Assembly (NCBI RefSeq): GCF_900090265.1 | Contig: NZ_LT607752.1 | Location: 4,154,001 to 4,218,000 of the forward strand | DNA length: 64,000 bases | Direction: 5' to 3' | DNA from: Micromonospora rifamycinica | GTDB lineage: Bacteria; Actinomycetota; Actinomycetes; Mycobacteriales; Micromonosporaceae | In this document: positions 16,751 to 25,135 of the stretch, in pieces | How positions within the stretch are numbered: position 1 is the stretch's first letter | Layout: every line of letters begins with the position of its first letter | The notes under the pieces: model-generated | What the model saw: only the letters and a program-made list of their open reading frames with translations | The model's database searches: none | What the model was told of the DNA's origin: nothing | Program-made: the position numbers and the translations under genes

Positions 16751-17178
16751 CCGCGCGCCCGACCGGCGACGAGGGCCGGATCAGCCTCTTCCTCGCCGTC
16801 ACCATGCTCGGCATACTCGCGGTCATCGGTGCCGCGTACGACGGCGCGGGCCAACTGCGTAGCCTGCAACGCGCCGACGACCTGGCCGCCGAGGCGGCCC
16901 GCAGCGGCGGACAGGTGATCGACCGGGCCGCCGCCATCGAGGGCCGGCCCAAGGTGATCGACGAGCCGGGTGCCCGCGCGGCCGTCGCGCAGTACCTGCG
17001 CGGCAACCCCGACGTGACCGGCCAGCAGGTCAGCTTCCCGGTGGTCGCCGGCGAGAAGCAGATCCGGGTACGCGTCACCGTCGTCTACCGCCGGCACCTG
17101 CTCGGCCTGATCGGCATGGACCGCACCGTCACCGTCTCCGCCGAGGCGACCGCCCGCACCCTCACCGACCGACCATGA
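16747..17178 (+). CDS. TadG-like Flp pilus protein
   Basis: A 143-residue protein with an N-terminal membrane helix in the context DEGRISLFLAVTMLGILAVIGAAYDGAG and an extracytoplasmic domain with LQRADDLAAEAARSGGQVID, the pattern of the Flp TadE/G-like proteins. It is coupled to the previous gene by an ATGA overlap and is the last gene of the tight tad operon. Confidence 0.78.
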   Translation: MTARPTGDEGRISLFLAVTMLGILAVIGAAYDGAGQLRSLQRADDLAAEAARSGGQVIDRAAAIEGRPKVIDEPGARAAVAQYLRGNPDVTGQQVSFPVVAGEKQIRVRVTVVYRRHLLGLIGMDRTVTVSAEATARTLTDRP

Positions 17179-17230
17179 CCCACCTGCCGCACCCTCCCCG
17201 ACCGTGACCTGACTCCCCCACTCCCAGAAC

Positions 17231-17305
17231 GTAGGCCCGCTCACCTGGTGACCCGCACCGGCGGACCGTAGGCCCGCTCATCCGGTGCCCCCGCACCGGC
17301 AGACC
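17231..17305. repeat. 37/38-bp direct duplication upstream of LysM gene
   Basis: Two tandem units starting gtaggcccgctca (17231 and 17268) plus a partial third (gtagg) occupy the leader of the next gene. One single-base length difference separates the units. Confidence 0.8.
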
Positions 17306-17322
17306 GTAGGAAGGAGGGCAGC

Positions 17323-18669
17323 ATGACCACACCGCGTGGTTCCGCCGCCCGACGTACCGGGCAGTTGCTCACCGGCTTCGGGTCACTGGTGGTCCTGGTG
17401 GCGCTGCTGGCCGGCGCACCGGTCGCACTGCTCGCCTTCGCCGGCAACCCGCTGCCGGACCACCTGCCCACCCTCACCGAGATCGGCACCCTGCTGACCA
17501 GCCGGGACGACGGCCAGCTCTTCATCCGGGCGCTGGCGCTGGTCGGCTGGTTCGGCTGGGCGACGTTCGCCTTCTCGGTGCTGGTGGAGCTGGGTGCCCA
17601 GGTGACCCGTCGACAGACGCCCCGGCTGCCCGGGATGGGTCGGCAACAACGGGCGGCGGCGGCCCTGCTGGGCTCGATCGCACTGATCATCGCGGCCAGC
17701 CCGGCAGCGAGCGCGGCCGCCACCCTGACCCAACCACTACCGGCCGCCGCCGGTACCGGGGTGGCGACGACGCTCGACACCTCCCGTGCCGGTCTGGGCG
17801 CCGCCCCCAGCGCCGGCCTCGGTGGTGCCGCCCTCGGTGCCGTACCGGGTTCCGGTCTCGGTCCCATCCCGGGGGCCGGTCCCGCCCATGGTGCCGAGAA
17901 GCCGGTGTACCGGGTGGCCCGGGGCGACTACCTGGGTGAGGTGGCGGAACGCTACCTGGACGACTTCGAGCGCTACCCCGAGGTGGCCCGGCTCAACCAC
18001 CTGCACGACGCCGACCGGATCCGCCCGGGTCAGCTCATCAAGCTGCCCGCCGAGGCCGACGACACCGGTGCCCGTCGGCACGCCAGCGGCCACCTGGTCC
18101 CGGGTAAGCCCCGCAAGCCGTCCCCGCGTCCACCGGCCACCACGCCCGGCAGCCCTGGCACCCCCGGCAGCCCTGGCACCCCCGGCAGCCCCGGCAGCCC
18201 TGGCAGCCCTGGCAGTCAGGCCGGCCCCCAGCAGCCGGATGCCCCCGGCACGCCCACCACCCCGGGCAAGCCGACCGGTCCGGTCACGCCCGCCACCCCG
18301 AAACCGACCAGGAAGCTCGGACCGGCCACCCCGCAGACCGCCACCCCGCAGACCGCCCAACCCCCGGCCGAACGGCCCGTCGGGGTGCCCCCGGCGATGG
18401 CCGCCGGAGCCTCCCGGGCCACCCCGGAGGACACGATCAACCGGCCGCTGGCCGTGTCGGCGGTACTGGCGGTGGCGAGCATCGTCGGCGCACAGATCGG
18501 CGCGGTACTCGGTCTGCGCCGCCGTCCCGTCCGGGTGGCCGCCGGCCGCACCTCGGCCGCACGGATCGTCGCCGCCCGGACGGCCACCGACCGCACCCCG
18601 GGCCGCTCGATCGGCAGCCGTGCCTCCGCCGCCCGGGACCTGGTGACCGGCCGCCACCGCCGCGACTGA
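17323..18669 (+). CDS. LysM-domain membrane protein
   Basis: A 448-residue protein. Two helices occur around residues 18-40 and 72-92, and another hydrophobic stretch ends at an ASA-type site near residue 132. A LysM peptidoglycan-binding domain (YRVARGDYLGEVAERY through GQLIKLP) lies at about residues 195-245. A long Pro/Ser/Gly/Thr linker with GSPGTP repeats follows, then a C-terminal helix (LAVSAVLAVASIVGAQIGAVLGL) and a basic tail. It could tie the pilus apparatus to the wall. It resembles the membrane/LysM half of larger actinobacterial BTAD regulators but lacks a BTAD domain. A GAAGGAGGG site precedes the ATG. Confidence 0.78.
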   Translation: MTTPRGSAARRTGQLLTGFGSLVVLVALLAGAPVALLAFAGNPLPDHLPTLTEIGTLLTSRDDGQLFIRALALVGWFGWATFAFSVLVELGAQVTRRQTPRLPGMGRQQRAAAALLGSIALIIAASPAASAAATLTQPLPAAAGTGVATTLDTSRAGLGAAPSAGLGGAALGAVPGSGLGPIPGAGPAHGAEKPVYRVARGDYLGEVAERYLDDFERYPEVARLNHLHDADRIRPGQLIKLPAEADDTGARRHASGHLVPGKPRKPSPRPPATTPGSPGTPGSPGTPGSPGSPGSPGSQAGPQQPDAPGTPTTPGKPTGPVTPATPKPTRKLGPATPQTATPQTAQPPAERPVGVPPAMAAGASRATPEDTINRPLAVSAVLAVASIVGAQIGAVLGLRRRPVRVAAGRTSAARIVAARTATDRTPGRSIGSRASAARDLVTGRHRRD

Positions 18670-18710
18670 CCCAGCCCACCCCTTCCTGCCCCACCCACCC
18701 GCCCCGCCCC

Positions 18711-18810
18711 GCCCCACTCGCCCTCGGCCCCGCCCCGCTCGCCCTCGCCCCACTCGCCCTCGCCCCACTCGCCCTCGCCCCACTCGCCCTCGCCCCACTC
18801 GCCCTCGCCA
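18711..18810. repeat. 15-bp tandem repeats (ccccactcgccctcg)
   Basis: About six near-identical 15-bp units lie in the gap downstream of the LysM gene. The reading frames through them are low complexity and not credible genes. Confidence 0.85.
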
Positions 18811-18933
18811 CGTTGATCAAGAGGTTTGCGTCAACTTGGAGATCAACTTTGACCTAAACCTCTTGATCAACGTGGTGATTTGACGCAAACCTCTTGATCA
18901 GCGGGATGGTCTGGCGTGAATCTCTTGGTCAAC
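18811..18933. repeat. REP-like inverted repeat element, locus 1
   Basis: A 24-bp unit CGTTGATCAAGAGGTTTGCGTCAA (18811-18834) is paired with its inverted copy at 18849-18872 (two mismatches, 14-base loop). A third inverted unit follows at 18880-18900 and a decayed one at 18911-18933. The same units occur at 57768-57923. The segment is clearly more AT-rich than its surroundings. Confidence 0.85.
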
Positions 18934-19123
18934 TACTGGCCGAAGAGGTACAGGGGAGGCATAAGGGGCATAGTCGGCGGGGCGAGGCGGGGTTGGCGGG
19001 GCAGGAAAGGGCGGGGCGGGTGAATGGGTGGAGCGGATGGGTGGATGGAACAGGTGGGTGTAGCGGACTGGGATGGGTGGATCGGGTGGGTGGAGCGCGG
19101 GTGGATCGGTGGGTGGGGTGGGG
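18934..19123. other. G-rich intergenic stretch
   Basis: No gene is apparent between the repeat element and the Rieske gene. The plus strand is dominated by ggatgggtgga-like runs that could form G-quadruplexes; the reading frames across it are Gly/Trp-rich noise. Confidence 0.5.
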
Positions 19124-19963
19124 TTAGGGGAGGCGGGTTTGGAGGGTGCCGTCGACTATCCGGGTCGGGAGGATCTGCTGGTCGGTGGCGGAGGGGCCGT
19201 GGACGACCTCGCCTCCGTTGAGCCGGAACGCCGAACCGTGCCAGGGGCAGACCACACAGGCGTGCCCGTCGATCTCCTGGACCTCACCCTCACCGAGGGG
19301 ACCACTCTGGTGCGGGCAGCGTTCCAGCATCACGGTGACCTCGTCGCCGTGCCGGTAGAGGATCACCGAGACGTCGTCCACCTCTCGGGTCACCAGTTTG
19401 CGCTGGGGCAGCCCGGCCAGTTCGGCCACCGGCTGCCAGCCGTCGCTCATCCGGTGCAGCTCCGAAACGCTCTGGCTGACCTGCGCGCCCTGCTTGTACG
19501 CCAGGTGCCCACCGAGGTACGCCCCGGCGCTGGCCGCGCCCAGTCCCAGGTAGGCCAGCGCCCGGCCGACACCGTGCCGACCGGTCAACCGGGCCGCGAG
19601 GGAACCGGCGTACAGGGTCAGGCCGACGGTGTTGGCGGCGGCATGGACCAGCCCCACCCGACGCTGGTCCCGGGAGAGTTCCGCCCAGTCGTTGAGCCCG
19701 GCCACGGCGGCGGGCACCGCGCTCACCGTGCCCAGGGCGACCAGGGTGGTGGCCGCCCGACGCTGACCGGGGAGCAGGTCGACCACTGCCGCGCTGATCC
19801 AGGCACCCACCGGCACCTGCACCATCGCCGGGTGCAGCGGATGGCCGAGGAACACGCCGTGCAGCAGGTCACGGACCCGCTGCGGGCGCAGGGTCGCCTG
19901 GACGGCACGCTGCAACCGGTCACCGGCCCGGTCCAGTGCGGTGGCCTGTTCGAGTTTCGTCAT
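19124..19963 (-). CDS. DUF2231-Rieske [2Fe-2S] protein
   Basis: A 279-residue membrane protein. The N-terminal half is a DUF2231-type four-helix membrane domain (GHPLHPAMVQVPVGAW at about residues 40-55). The C-terminal half is a Rieske domain with both cluster motifs, CPHQSGPL and CVVCPWHGSAF, supplying two Cys and two His ligands. It probably transfers electrons at the membrane; the partner is unknown. The ATG at 19963 is used because the longer frame runs into the divergent regulator at 20280. Confidence 0.85.
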   Translation of the reverse strand: MTKLEQATALDRAGDRLQRAVQATLRPQRVRDLLHGVFLGHPLHPAMVQVPVGAWISAAVVDLLPGQRRAATTLVALGTVSAVPAAVAGLNDWAELSRDQRRVGLVHAAANTVGLTLYAGSLAARLTGRHGVGRALAYLGLGAASAGAYLGGHLAYKQGAQVSQSVSELHRMSDGWQPVAELAGLPQRKLVTREVDDVSVILYRHGDEVTVMLERCPHQSGPLGEGEVQEIDGHACVVCPWHGSAFRLNGGEVVHGPSATDQQILPTRIVDGTLQTRLP

Positions 19964-20243
19964 CAACGCTCGCACCTTCTCCGACTTCCCGGCTGAACCA
20001 GCGGCAAACCGGGCGGCCCGGACGAATCTGCCCGCCCGGCCCGAACCACTCGATCCCGGGAAGCCGGTGAACCGCCAGGAGCAACGACAGCCCGGCCAGC
20101 AACACCGACGCATGGCGCCGGTCATCGACGGGACGGCCCCGGACTGGACGTCGACCGCCGGGCTCTCGCACCTCCACCGGTCGCGCCGCCTTCCGCCAAA
20201 TCCTGCCTCCCTGTGGTCAGACAGATACACCGCGTAGGCGTAT

Positions 20244-20266
20244 GGTGGACGGATATTCGAGACGTC
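20244..20266. promoter_or_regulatory. Inverted repeat upstream of the HTH gene
   Basis: TGGACG and CGTCCA are separated by 11 bases, directly upstream of the ribosome binding site (ATGGAGAAG) of the regulator at 20280. It is a plausible autoregulatory operator or promoter element. Confidence 0.4.
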
Positions 20267-20279
20267 CAATGGAGAAGTC

Positions 20280-21047
20280 GTGAACGATGCGCTGCGCGCC
20301 GCCCTCAACGAGACCGGCTATACCACCGAATCCCTCGCCGAGCGCGTCGGTGTCGATCCCAAGACGGTGGGTCGCTGGCTGAGTGAGGGGCGGATCCCGC
20401 ATGCCCGGCACCGGGTCGCCGCAGCGGAAGCGCTCCGGCGGGACATCGTGGACATTTGGCCGGACACTTCAAGACGTCGTGAGCCGGTGTGGTTCCGCCC
20501 CTGGCAGGAGATCGAACGCGACGCCCTGTCGTTGCGCTCATTCGAGTCCGCGGTAGTACCCGGTCTTCTCCAGACAGAGTCGTATGCCCGAGCCGTCCTG
20601 CTCGGTGCCGGCACCCTCCCCCGGGGGGAGGTCGACCGGCACCTGGCGGCCCGGCTCGCCCGCCAGTCCGTCCTGAAGCGCGACGATCCGCCCCAGCTCA
20701 CCGTCGTCCTCGACGAGACGGTCCTGCACCGACCGGTCGGCGGCCGGCAGACCATGCACGAGCAGCTCCTCACCCTCGCCGAGGCCTGCGACCAGCCGCA
20801 CGTCCGGGTGCACGTCGTGCCGGCCACGGTGGGCGAGTACGCCGGCCTGAACGGCCCCTTCGTGATCGCCACCAACCCCGACCACCGGATGGCCGGCTAC
20901 CTCGACAACCAACTCCAGGGACAGGTGGTTAGCGATCTCGATGACCTCGCGGCCATGATGGCAGCGTGGGAGAACGTGCGCGGCGAAGCGCTCTCCCACT
21001 GGCAGTCCGTCGATCTGATCACGAAGGTGGCCCAGGCATGGAACTGA
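20280..21047 (+). CDS. Helix-turn-helix regulator with DUF5753-type C-terminus
   Basis: A 255-residue regulator of the actinobacterial Scr1/WhiJ-like type. The N-terminal XRE-like helix-turn-helix (TTESLAERVGVDPKTVGRWLSEG, residues 15-37) is followed by the typical DUF5753 region: VVPGLLQTESYARAVL, VVLDETVLHRPVGG and the late NGPFVIAT and VVSDLDDLAAM. Such proteins are paired with small DUF397 proteins, as here, where the partner overlaps by ten bases. Roles in development or antibiotic control are known for a few relatives; the target is unknown. GTG start. Confidence 0.88.
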   Translation: MNDALRAALNETGYTTESLAERVGVDPKTVGRWLSEGRIPHARHRVAAAEALRRDIVDIWPDTSRRREPVWFRPWQEIERDALSLRSFESAVVPGLLQTESYARAVLLGAGTLPRGEVDRHLAARLARQSVLKRDDPPQLTVVLDETVLHRPVGGRQTMHEQLLTLAEACDQPHVRVHVVPATVGEYAGLNGPFVIATNPDHRMAGYLDNQLQGQVVSDLDDLAAMMAAWENVRGEALSHWQSVDLITKVAQAWN

Positions 21048-21229
21048 ACGACGCACGCTGGCGCAAGAGCACCCGCAGCAGCGGCAACGGCGGAAACTGC
21101 GTCGAGGTGGCCGGCAACCTGCCGGGGGTGGTCGCCGTCCGCGACTCCAAGGACCCCGACGGCCCCACCCTGACCTTCACCCCCACCGCCTGGCACATCT
21201 TCCTCGCCCGGATCACCGACCGCGCCTGA
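21038..21229 (+). CDS. DUF397 small protein (BldB-like partner)
   Basis: A 63-residue protein with the DUF397 signature: WRKSTRSSGNGGNCVEVA, then VAVRDSKDPDGPTL and a terminal WHIFLARI-like segment. DUF397 proteins act as partners of the DUF5753 regulator encoded immediately upstream. Translational coupling (ten-base overlap) supports a functional pair. Confidence 0.92.
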   Translation: MELNDARWRKSTRSSGNGGNCVEVAGNLPGVVAVRDSKDPDGPTLTFTPTAWHIFLARITDRA

Positions 21230-21419
21230 TCCCGCCCCGCACGCCCACCCGGCCGGGGTCCGGACGCCCATGATCGGTTCAACGTCGCGCAGGTAGCGAC
21301 ATCAAGGCCCCCGGCCGCAACAGCACCACCCACGCCGGCGGGCCGGAGCCGGGACGACGGGGGACGGCTGTCGACAGCGCCACCCACCCGGGTGGGCCGG
21401 GGTGGGGGATGCTGGGGGG

Positions 21420-22175
21420 ATGGCTGTGCATGTTGCCCGCAACGGGGCGGTGACCACGGTGATCCTCGACCGGGCGGCGTCGCGCAATGCCGTCGACGGT
21501 CCGACCGCACGGGCGCTCGCCGACGCGTTCCGTGCGTTCGAGGCCGACCCGGACGCCCGGGTCGCGGTGCTCTGGGGCGCGGGCGGCACGTTCTGCGCGG
21601 GTGCCGACCTCAAGGCCATCGGCACCCCCAGCGGCAACCGGGTCGAGCCCGACGGCGACGGCCCGATGGGTCCGACCCGGATGTCACTGTCCAAGCCGGT
21701 CATCGCGGCGATCTCCGGGTACGCGGTGGCCGGCGGCCTGGAGCTGGCGCTCTGGTGCGACCTGCGGGTCGCCGAGTCGGACGCGGTGCTGGGGGTGTTC
21801 TGCCGACGGTGGGGGGTACCGCTGATCGACGGGGGCACCGTCCGGCTGCCCCGGCTCATCGGGGAGAGCCGGGCGATGGACCTGATCCTCACCGGCCGTC
21901 CGGTGCCCGCCCAGGAGGCGTACGCGATGGGGCTGGTCAACCGGGTGGTCGCGCCGGGTGAGGCGCGGACGGCGGCCGAACGGCTGGCCGCGGAGATCGC
22001 CCGCCATCCGCAGACCTGCCTGCGTAACGACCGGGCGGCGGTGCTGGCCGGTGCCGGCCTGACCGAGCCGGAGGCGCTCGCCACCGAGCTCGCCTACGGG
22101 ATCGACTCGTTGGCGGCGGACGCCGCAGCCGGCGCGGCCCGATTCGCCGCCGGCGCCGGCCGACACGGCGAATAA
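21420..22175 (+). CDS. Enoyl-CoA hydratase/isomerase-fold protein
   Basis: A 251-residue crotonase-superfamily protein. The oxyanion-hole motifs are present (GTFCAGADLKAI and ISGYAVAGGLELALWCDLRVA). The two hydratase glutamates are not: the region aligned with the QPE motif reads FCRRWGVPL, and AMDLILTG has Asp where the second Glu sits. It may be an isomerase, hydrolase or other acyl-CoA lyase. ATG at 21420 follows GGGGGG; a slightly longer start at 21402 is possible. The end of the gene lies in a decayed 26-bp repeat. Confidence 0.8.
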   Translation: MAVHVARNGAVTTVILDRAASRNAVDGPTARALADAFRAFEADPDARVAVLWGAGGTFCAGADLKAIGTPSGNRVEPDGDGPMGPTRMSLSKPVIAAISGYAVAGGLELALWCDLRVAESDAVLGVFCRRWGVPLIDGGTVRLPRLIGESRAMDLILTGRPVPAQEAYAMGLVNRVVAPGEARTAAERLAAEIARHPQTCLRNDRAAVLAGAGLTEPEALATELAYGIDSLAADAAAGAARFAAGAGRHGE

Positions 22176-22313
22176 CCCGCCCCCGCCGACACGATGAACG
22201 AGTCACCCGGGCCAACACGGCGAGTGACACACTCTGGCCAGCACGGTGGATGACCCACCCCGGCCGGTACGGCGGGCCAGCCACCCCGGCCGGCGCGGCT
22301 GAGGGACCACGCG
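22158..22313. repeat. Decayed 26-bp tandem repeat, six units
   Basis: Units begin at 22158, 22184, 22210, 22236, 22262 and 22288, each with the pattern ggccRRYACGGY followed by a gacccacccc-like end. The first unit supplies the last codons and stop of the crotonase gene. The remainder fills the gap to the next gene. Confidence 0.85.
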
Positions 22314-22359
22314 GCCCGGCGCGGGGGAGGAAACGCGCCGGACCGTCGTGGGTGGGGGT

Positions 22360-23844
22360 TCAGCTCAGGTCGTTCAGGGCGCTCTGGATAGCCCGGTGGA
22401 ACGTGGGGTACGCATAGATCATGTGCCGGAGCTGGCTGACCGGGACGGCCGCGTGCACCGCCACGACCAGGGCCGACAGCACCTCGCCCCCGGCCGGGCC
22501 GACCGAGGTCGCCCCGATCAGCACCCCCTGGTCGGCGTCGGCGATCACCTTGATGAAGCCGCCGGGCTCACCCTTGTGGATCCAGCCCCGGGTGGACGAC
22601 GACAGCTCGGTGAAGCCGACCTGCACGTTGATGCCCCGCTCGCGGGCCTGCCGTTCGGTGAGGCCGACCGCGCCCACCTCCGGGTCGGTGAAGGTGACCC
22701 GGGGCAGCGCCCGGTAGTCGGCGCGGGGGACGGTGCCGGCCGCGCCGCTCGGGCCGGCCGCGCCCATCGAGCCTCCGACGGCGCTGGCCGCGCCCATCGC
22801 GCCGCCCACCACGCTGGCCGTACCGCTCGCGTCGGGGCCGCCTTCGGCCCGCCGGGCGTGGTCGAGCAGGTCGGCGACCACGATCGACGCCTGGTACATG
22901 GCGATGTGGGTGAACGCGCCCTCGCCGGTCACGTCGCCGACCGCCCAGATCCCGTCGGTGACGTGCATCCGGTCGTCCACCGGCAGGTAGCGCCGGGTGG
23001 CGTCCACCCCGACGGTGTCCAGCCCCAACTCGTCCAGGTGGGCCCGGCGGCCGGTCACCACCAGCAGCTTCTCGGCGCTGAACGACCGGTCACCGGCGTA
23101 CACGGTGAAGGTGTCGTCGTCGTGGCCGACCCGTTCGATCTTCACCTCGGTGGCGATCTCCACCCCGTCGGCGCGCAACGCGGCGGCGGCCACCTCGGAC
23201 GACTCCGGCTCTTCGAGGGCGAGCACCCGCCCGGACGCCTCCAGCACCGTCACCGCGACCCCGAAGCGGGCGAAGACCTGCGCCAGCTCCAGGCCGATCG
23301 CCCCGCCGCCGATGATCAGCAGGGTCGCCGGCAGCTCCGCCACCTCGATCGCCTGGTGGTTCGTCCAGTACGGGGTGCCGGCCAGCCCGTCGATGGGCGG
23401 GATCGACGGGCGGGTACCGGTGCCGAGGACGATCCCCCGCCGGGCCTGGAACACCTGGTCACCGACCCGGACCCGACCGGGGCCGTCGAGTCGGCCGCTG
23501 CCGCGCAGGAACCGCCCGCCCTTGCCGGTGAACCGGTCCACCGCGGCCCGGTCGTTCCAGGTGTCGGTGGCCTCCTCCCGGATGCGTTTCGCCACCGGCG
23601 CCCAGTCGGCCCGGACCTGCGCCGACCCGGCCAGCCCGTCGACCCGCCGCGCCTCGGCCAGCGCGTTCGCCGCCCGGATCATCATCTTGCTGGGGATGCA
23701 TCCCCAGTAGGGGCACTCCCCACCGACCAGGTCCCGTTCGACGCCGACGACGCTGAGGCCGGCCTCGGCGAGTCGCCCGGCCACCTCCTCGCCGCCCACG
23801 CCGAGCCCGACCACGACCACGTCCACCAGTTCCGGCTCTGCCAT
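22360..23844 (-). CDS. Pyridine nucleotide-disulfide oxidoreductase, class I
   Basis: A 494-residue FAD/NAD(P) flavoprotein. VVVVGLGVGGEEVAGRLAEAG binds FAD, GGECPYWGCIPSK carries the redox Cys pair, LLIIGGGAIGLELAQVFARFG binds NAD(P), and WAVGDVTGEGAFTHIA is the second FAD motif. The C-terminal dimerisation domain ends AYPTFHRAIQSAL, lacking the HPT-x2-E catalytic base of lipoamide dehydrogenase and mercuric reductase, so a quinone or other oxidoreductase is more likely. An Ala/Gly/Met-rich insert of roughly 40 residues, encoded by repeated DNA around 22735-22850, sits before the dimerisation domain. ATG at 23844. Confidence 0.85.
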   Translation of the reverse strand: MAEPELVDVVVVGLGVGGEEVAGRLAEAGLSVVGVERDLVGGECPYWGCIPSKMMIRAANALAEARRVDGLAGSAQVRADWAPVAKRIREEATDTWNDRAAVDRFTGKGGRFLRGSGRLDGPGRVRVGDQVFQARRGIVLGTGTRPSIPPIDGLAGTPYWTNHQAIEVAELPATLLIIGGGAIGLELAQVFARFGVAVTVLEASGRVLALEEPESSEVAAAALRADGVEIATEVKIERVGHDDDTFTVYAGDRSFSAEKLLVVTGRRAHLDELGLDTVGVDATRRYLPVDDRMHVTDGIWAVGDVTGEGAFTHIAMYQASIVVADLLDHARRAEGGPDASGTASVVGGAMGAASAVGGSMGAAGPSGAAGTVPRADYRALPRVTFTDPEVGAVGLTERQARERGINVQVGFTELSSSTRGWIHKGEPGGFIKVIADADQGVLIGATSVGPAGGEVLSALVVAVHAAVPVSQLRHMIYAYPTFHRAIQSALNDLS

Positions 23845-24240
23845 CCCGCCAGCATTCCGCACGACCCCACCCCCGACCACCTGTCCGCCCCGCAATTCCC
23901 GCGCCGGTGATCAGCCGACCACCCCGGCACCCCGCACCGCACCACCCCTTTGCTCCGGCTTCACCGTCCCAACCGCCGCACCGCCCTACGGCACCACGCC
24001 GCACCGCACCGCGCCCTGCAGCACCGCCGCCCCGTGCCCTGCCGAACCGTCGCACCGCCAGACCGCACCGCCGCACCGCGCTCTGCCGCACCGCCGCCCC
24101 GCCAGACCGCACCGCCGCACCCGCCTGAGCCGCTGCGCCGCGCTCCGGTCCGCCGCCTGAGGTGGTGACGGAAAGACGACCGACGATCGACGGCGTCAGC
24201 GCTGTCATCGGTCGCGCACCATGCGTACTCTTCCTTCCTC
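23845..24240. other. Intergenic low-complexity region
   Basis: No convincing gene is present. From about 23930 to 24150 the sequence is made of irregular gcaccgc/ccgcacc repeats that give low-complexity frames on all strands. The flanking 80 bases should hold the promoter for the gene at 24241. Confidence 0.6.
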
Positions 24241-25053
24241 GTGGAACACGACGTGTCTGCCGCCGATCACTCCCGGGGAACCTCCGCACCCGCCCGGTCC
24301 CCCGACCACTCCAGCCTGGTCGCCAACCTGGTCACCGCCGCTGCCGGGTTCGTCAGTCTGGTGCAGGTGTTGCGGGCCGATCCGTGGTGGCCGCTGTGGG
24401 TCCTGACCGCCGCACTCGCCCTGGTCGGGCTACTGGCGTACCGGCTGCGGCAGCGCCGTTGGCTGGCGGCGTCCGTGAGTCTCGGGTTGCTGCTGCTCCT
24501 CGGCGGTGCCGGTGTCCTGCTGGCCGTCACCCGCCCCGACCACCGGACGGCGACCGCCGGCCCGACATCGACTGCTCCGACCGCCGGCCCGACGACGGCT
24601 GCTCCGGCGGCCGGCCCGACCGCCCCCGCCTCGACCACCAGCGCACCGACCTCCAGCGCACCGACCCCCACCGGCCCGGCCACGGTCCTCTTCAGCGACG
24701 TGGTGCAACTCGGCAAGAAGACCGGGGTGGAGCTGGACCGGGGTCGGGCCGAACGCCGGAACACCCAGGACGCCGACGTCGACGTCTACCTGGACTGGGG
24801 CTACATCCTCTACTCCAGTGCCCGGCACAGCGCGATGTACGACGACAGCAACAAGGGTCCGGAGCGGGACGCCGACGCGCGTTGCCGCGACTACCGGGAG
24901 TCCGGGCAGCAGAGCTTCGCGCACCACTACATCGGCGGCGGCAACCAGCAGTACTGCTTCACCACCTCGGAGGGTCACCCGGGCTGGTTGCAGGCGGTGA
25001 ACACGCTGGACGACGGCGGACTGATCATCAAGGTCACCGTGTGGCGCGGGTGA
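24241..25053 (+). CDS. Membrane-anchored protein of unknown function
   Basis: A 270-residue protein. Two or three hydrophobic helices lie between about residues 28 and 95, followed by a Thr/Ala/Pro linker of about 50 residues and an extracellular domain of about 130 residues containing ARCRDYRESGQQ and QQYCFTTSEGHPGWLQ. The two Cys may form a disulfide. I do not recognise the family; the architecture suggests a surface sensor or binding domain. GTG start, apparently monocistronic. Confidence 0.7.
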   Translation: MEHDVSAADHSRGTSAPARSPDHSSLVANLVTAAAGFVSLVQVLRADPWWPLWVLTAALALVGLLAYRLRQRRWLAASVSLGLLLLLGGAGVLLAVTRPDHRTATAGPTSTAPTAGPTTAAPAAGPTAPASTTSAPTSSAPTPTGPATVLFSDVVQLGKKTGVELDRGRAERRNTQDADVDVYLDWGYILYSSARHSAMYDDSNKGPERDADARCRDYRESGQQSFAHHYIGGGNQQYCFTTSEGHPGWLQAVNTLDDGGLIIKVTVWRG

Positions 25054-25054
25054 C

Positions 25055-25106
25055 GGTGAGCGCGAGGAGTGCAGCGCAGCGGGAGCCCCGCAGTCGCGAA
25101 CGGGGG
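25055..25106. repeat. Dispersed repeat, copy B
   Basis: The segment from gtgagcgcgaggagtgcagc through gccccgcagtcgcgaacggg lies directly after the gene ending at 25053. A degenerate relative is at 10585-10645. From memory, similar sequences are abundant between Micromonospora genes. Confidence 0.5.
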
Positions 25107-25135
25107 TGGGATCCGGGCCGGGCCGCGCGGCGGAG

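Noticed and set aside
18934..19123. A gene in the G-rich stretch before the Rieske gene
   Set aside because: Frames are Gly/Trp/Val-rich with no homology or ribosome site; the sequence is repetitive.
23930..24160. CRISPR-like array in the cgcaccgc repeats
   Set aside because: Units are irregular and overlapping, there are no unique spacers, and no cas gene is near.
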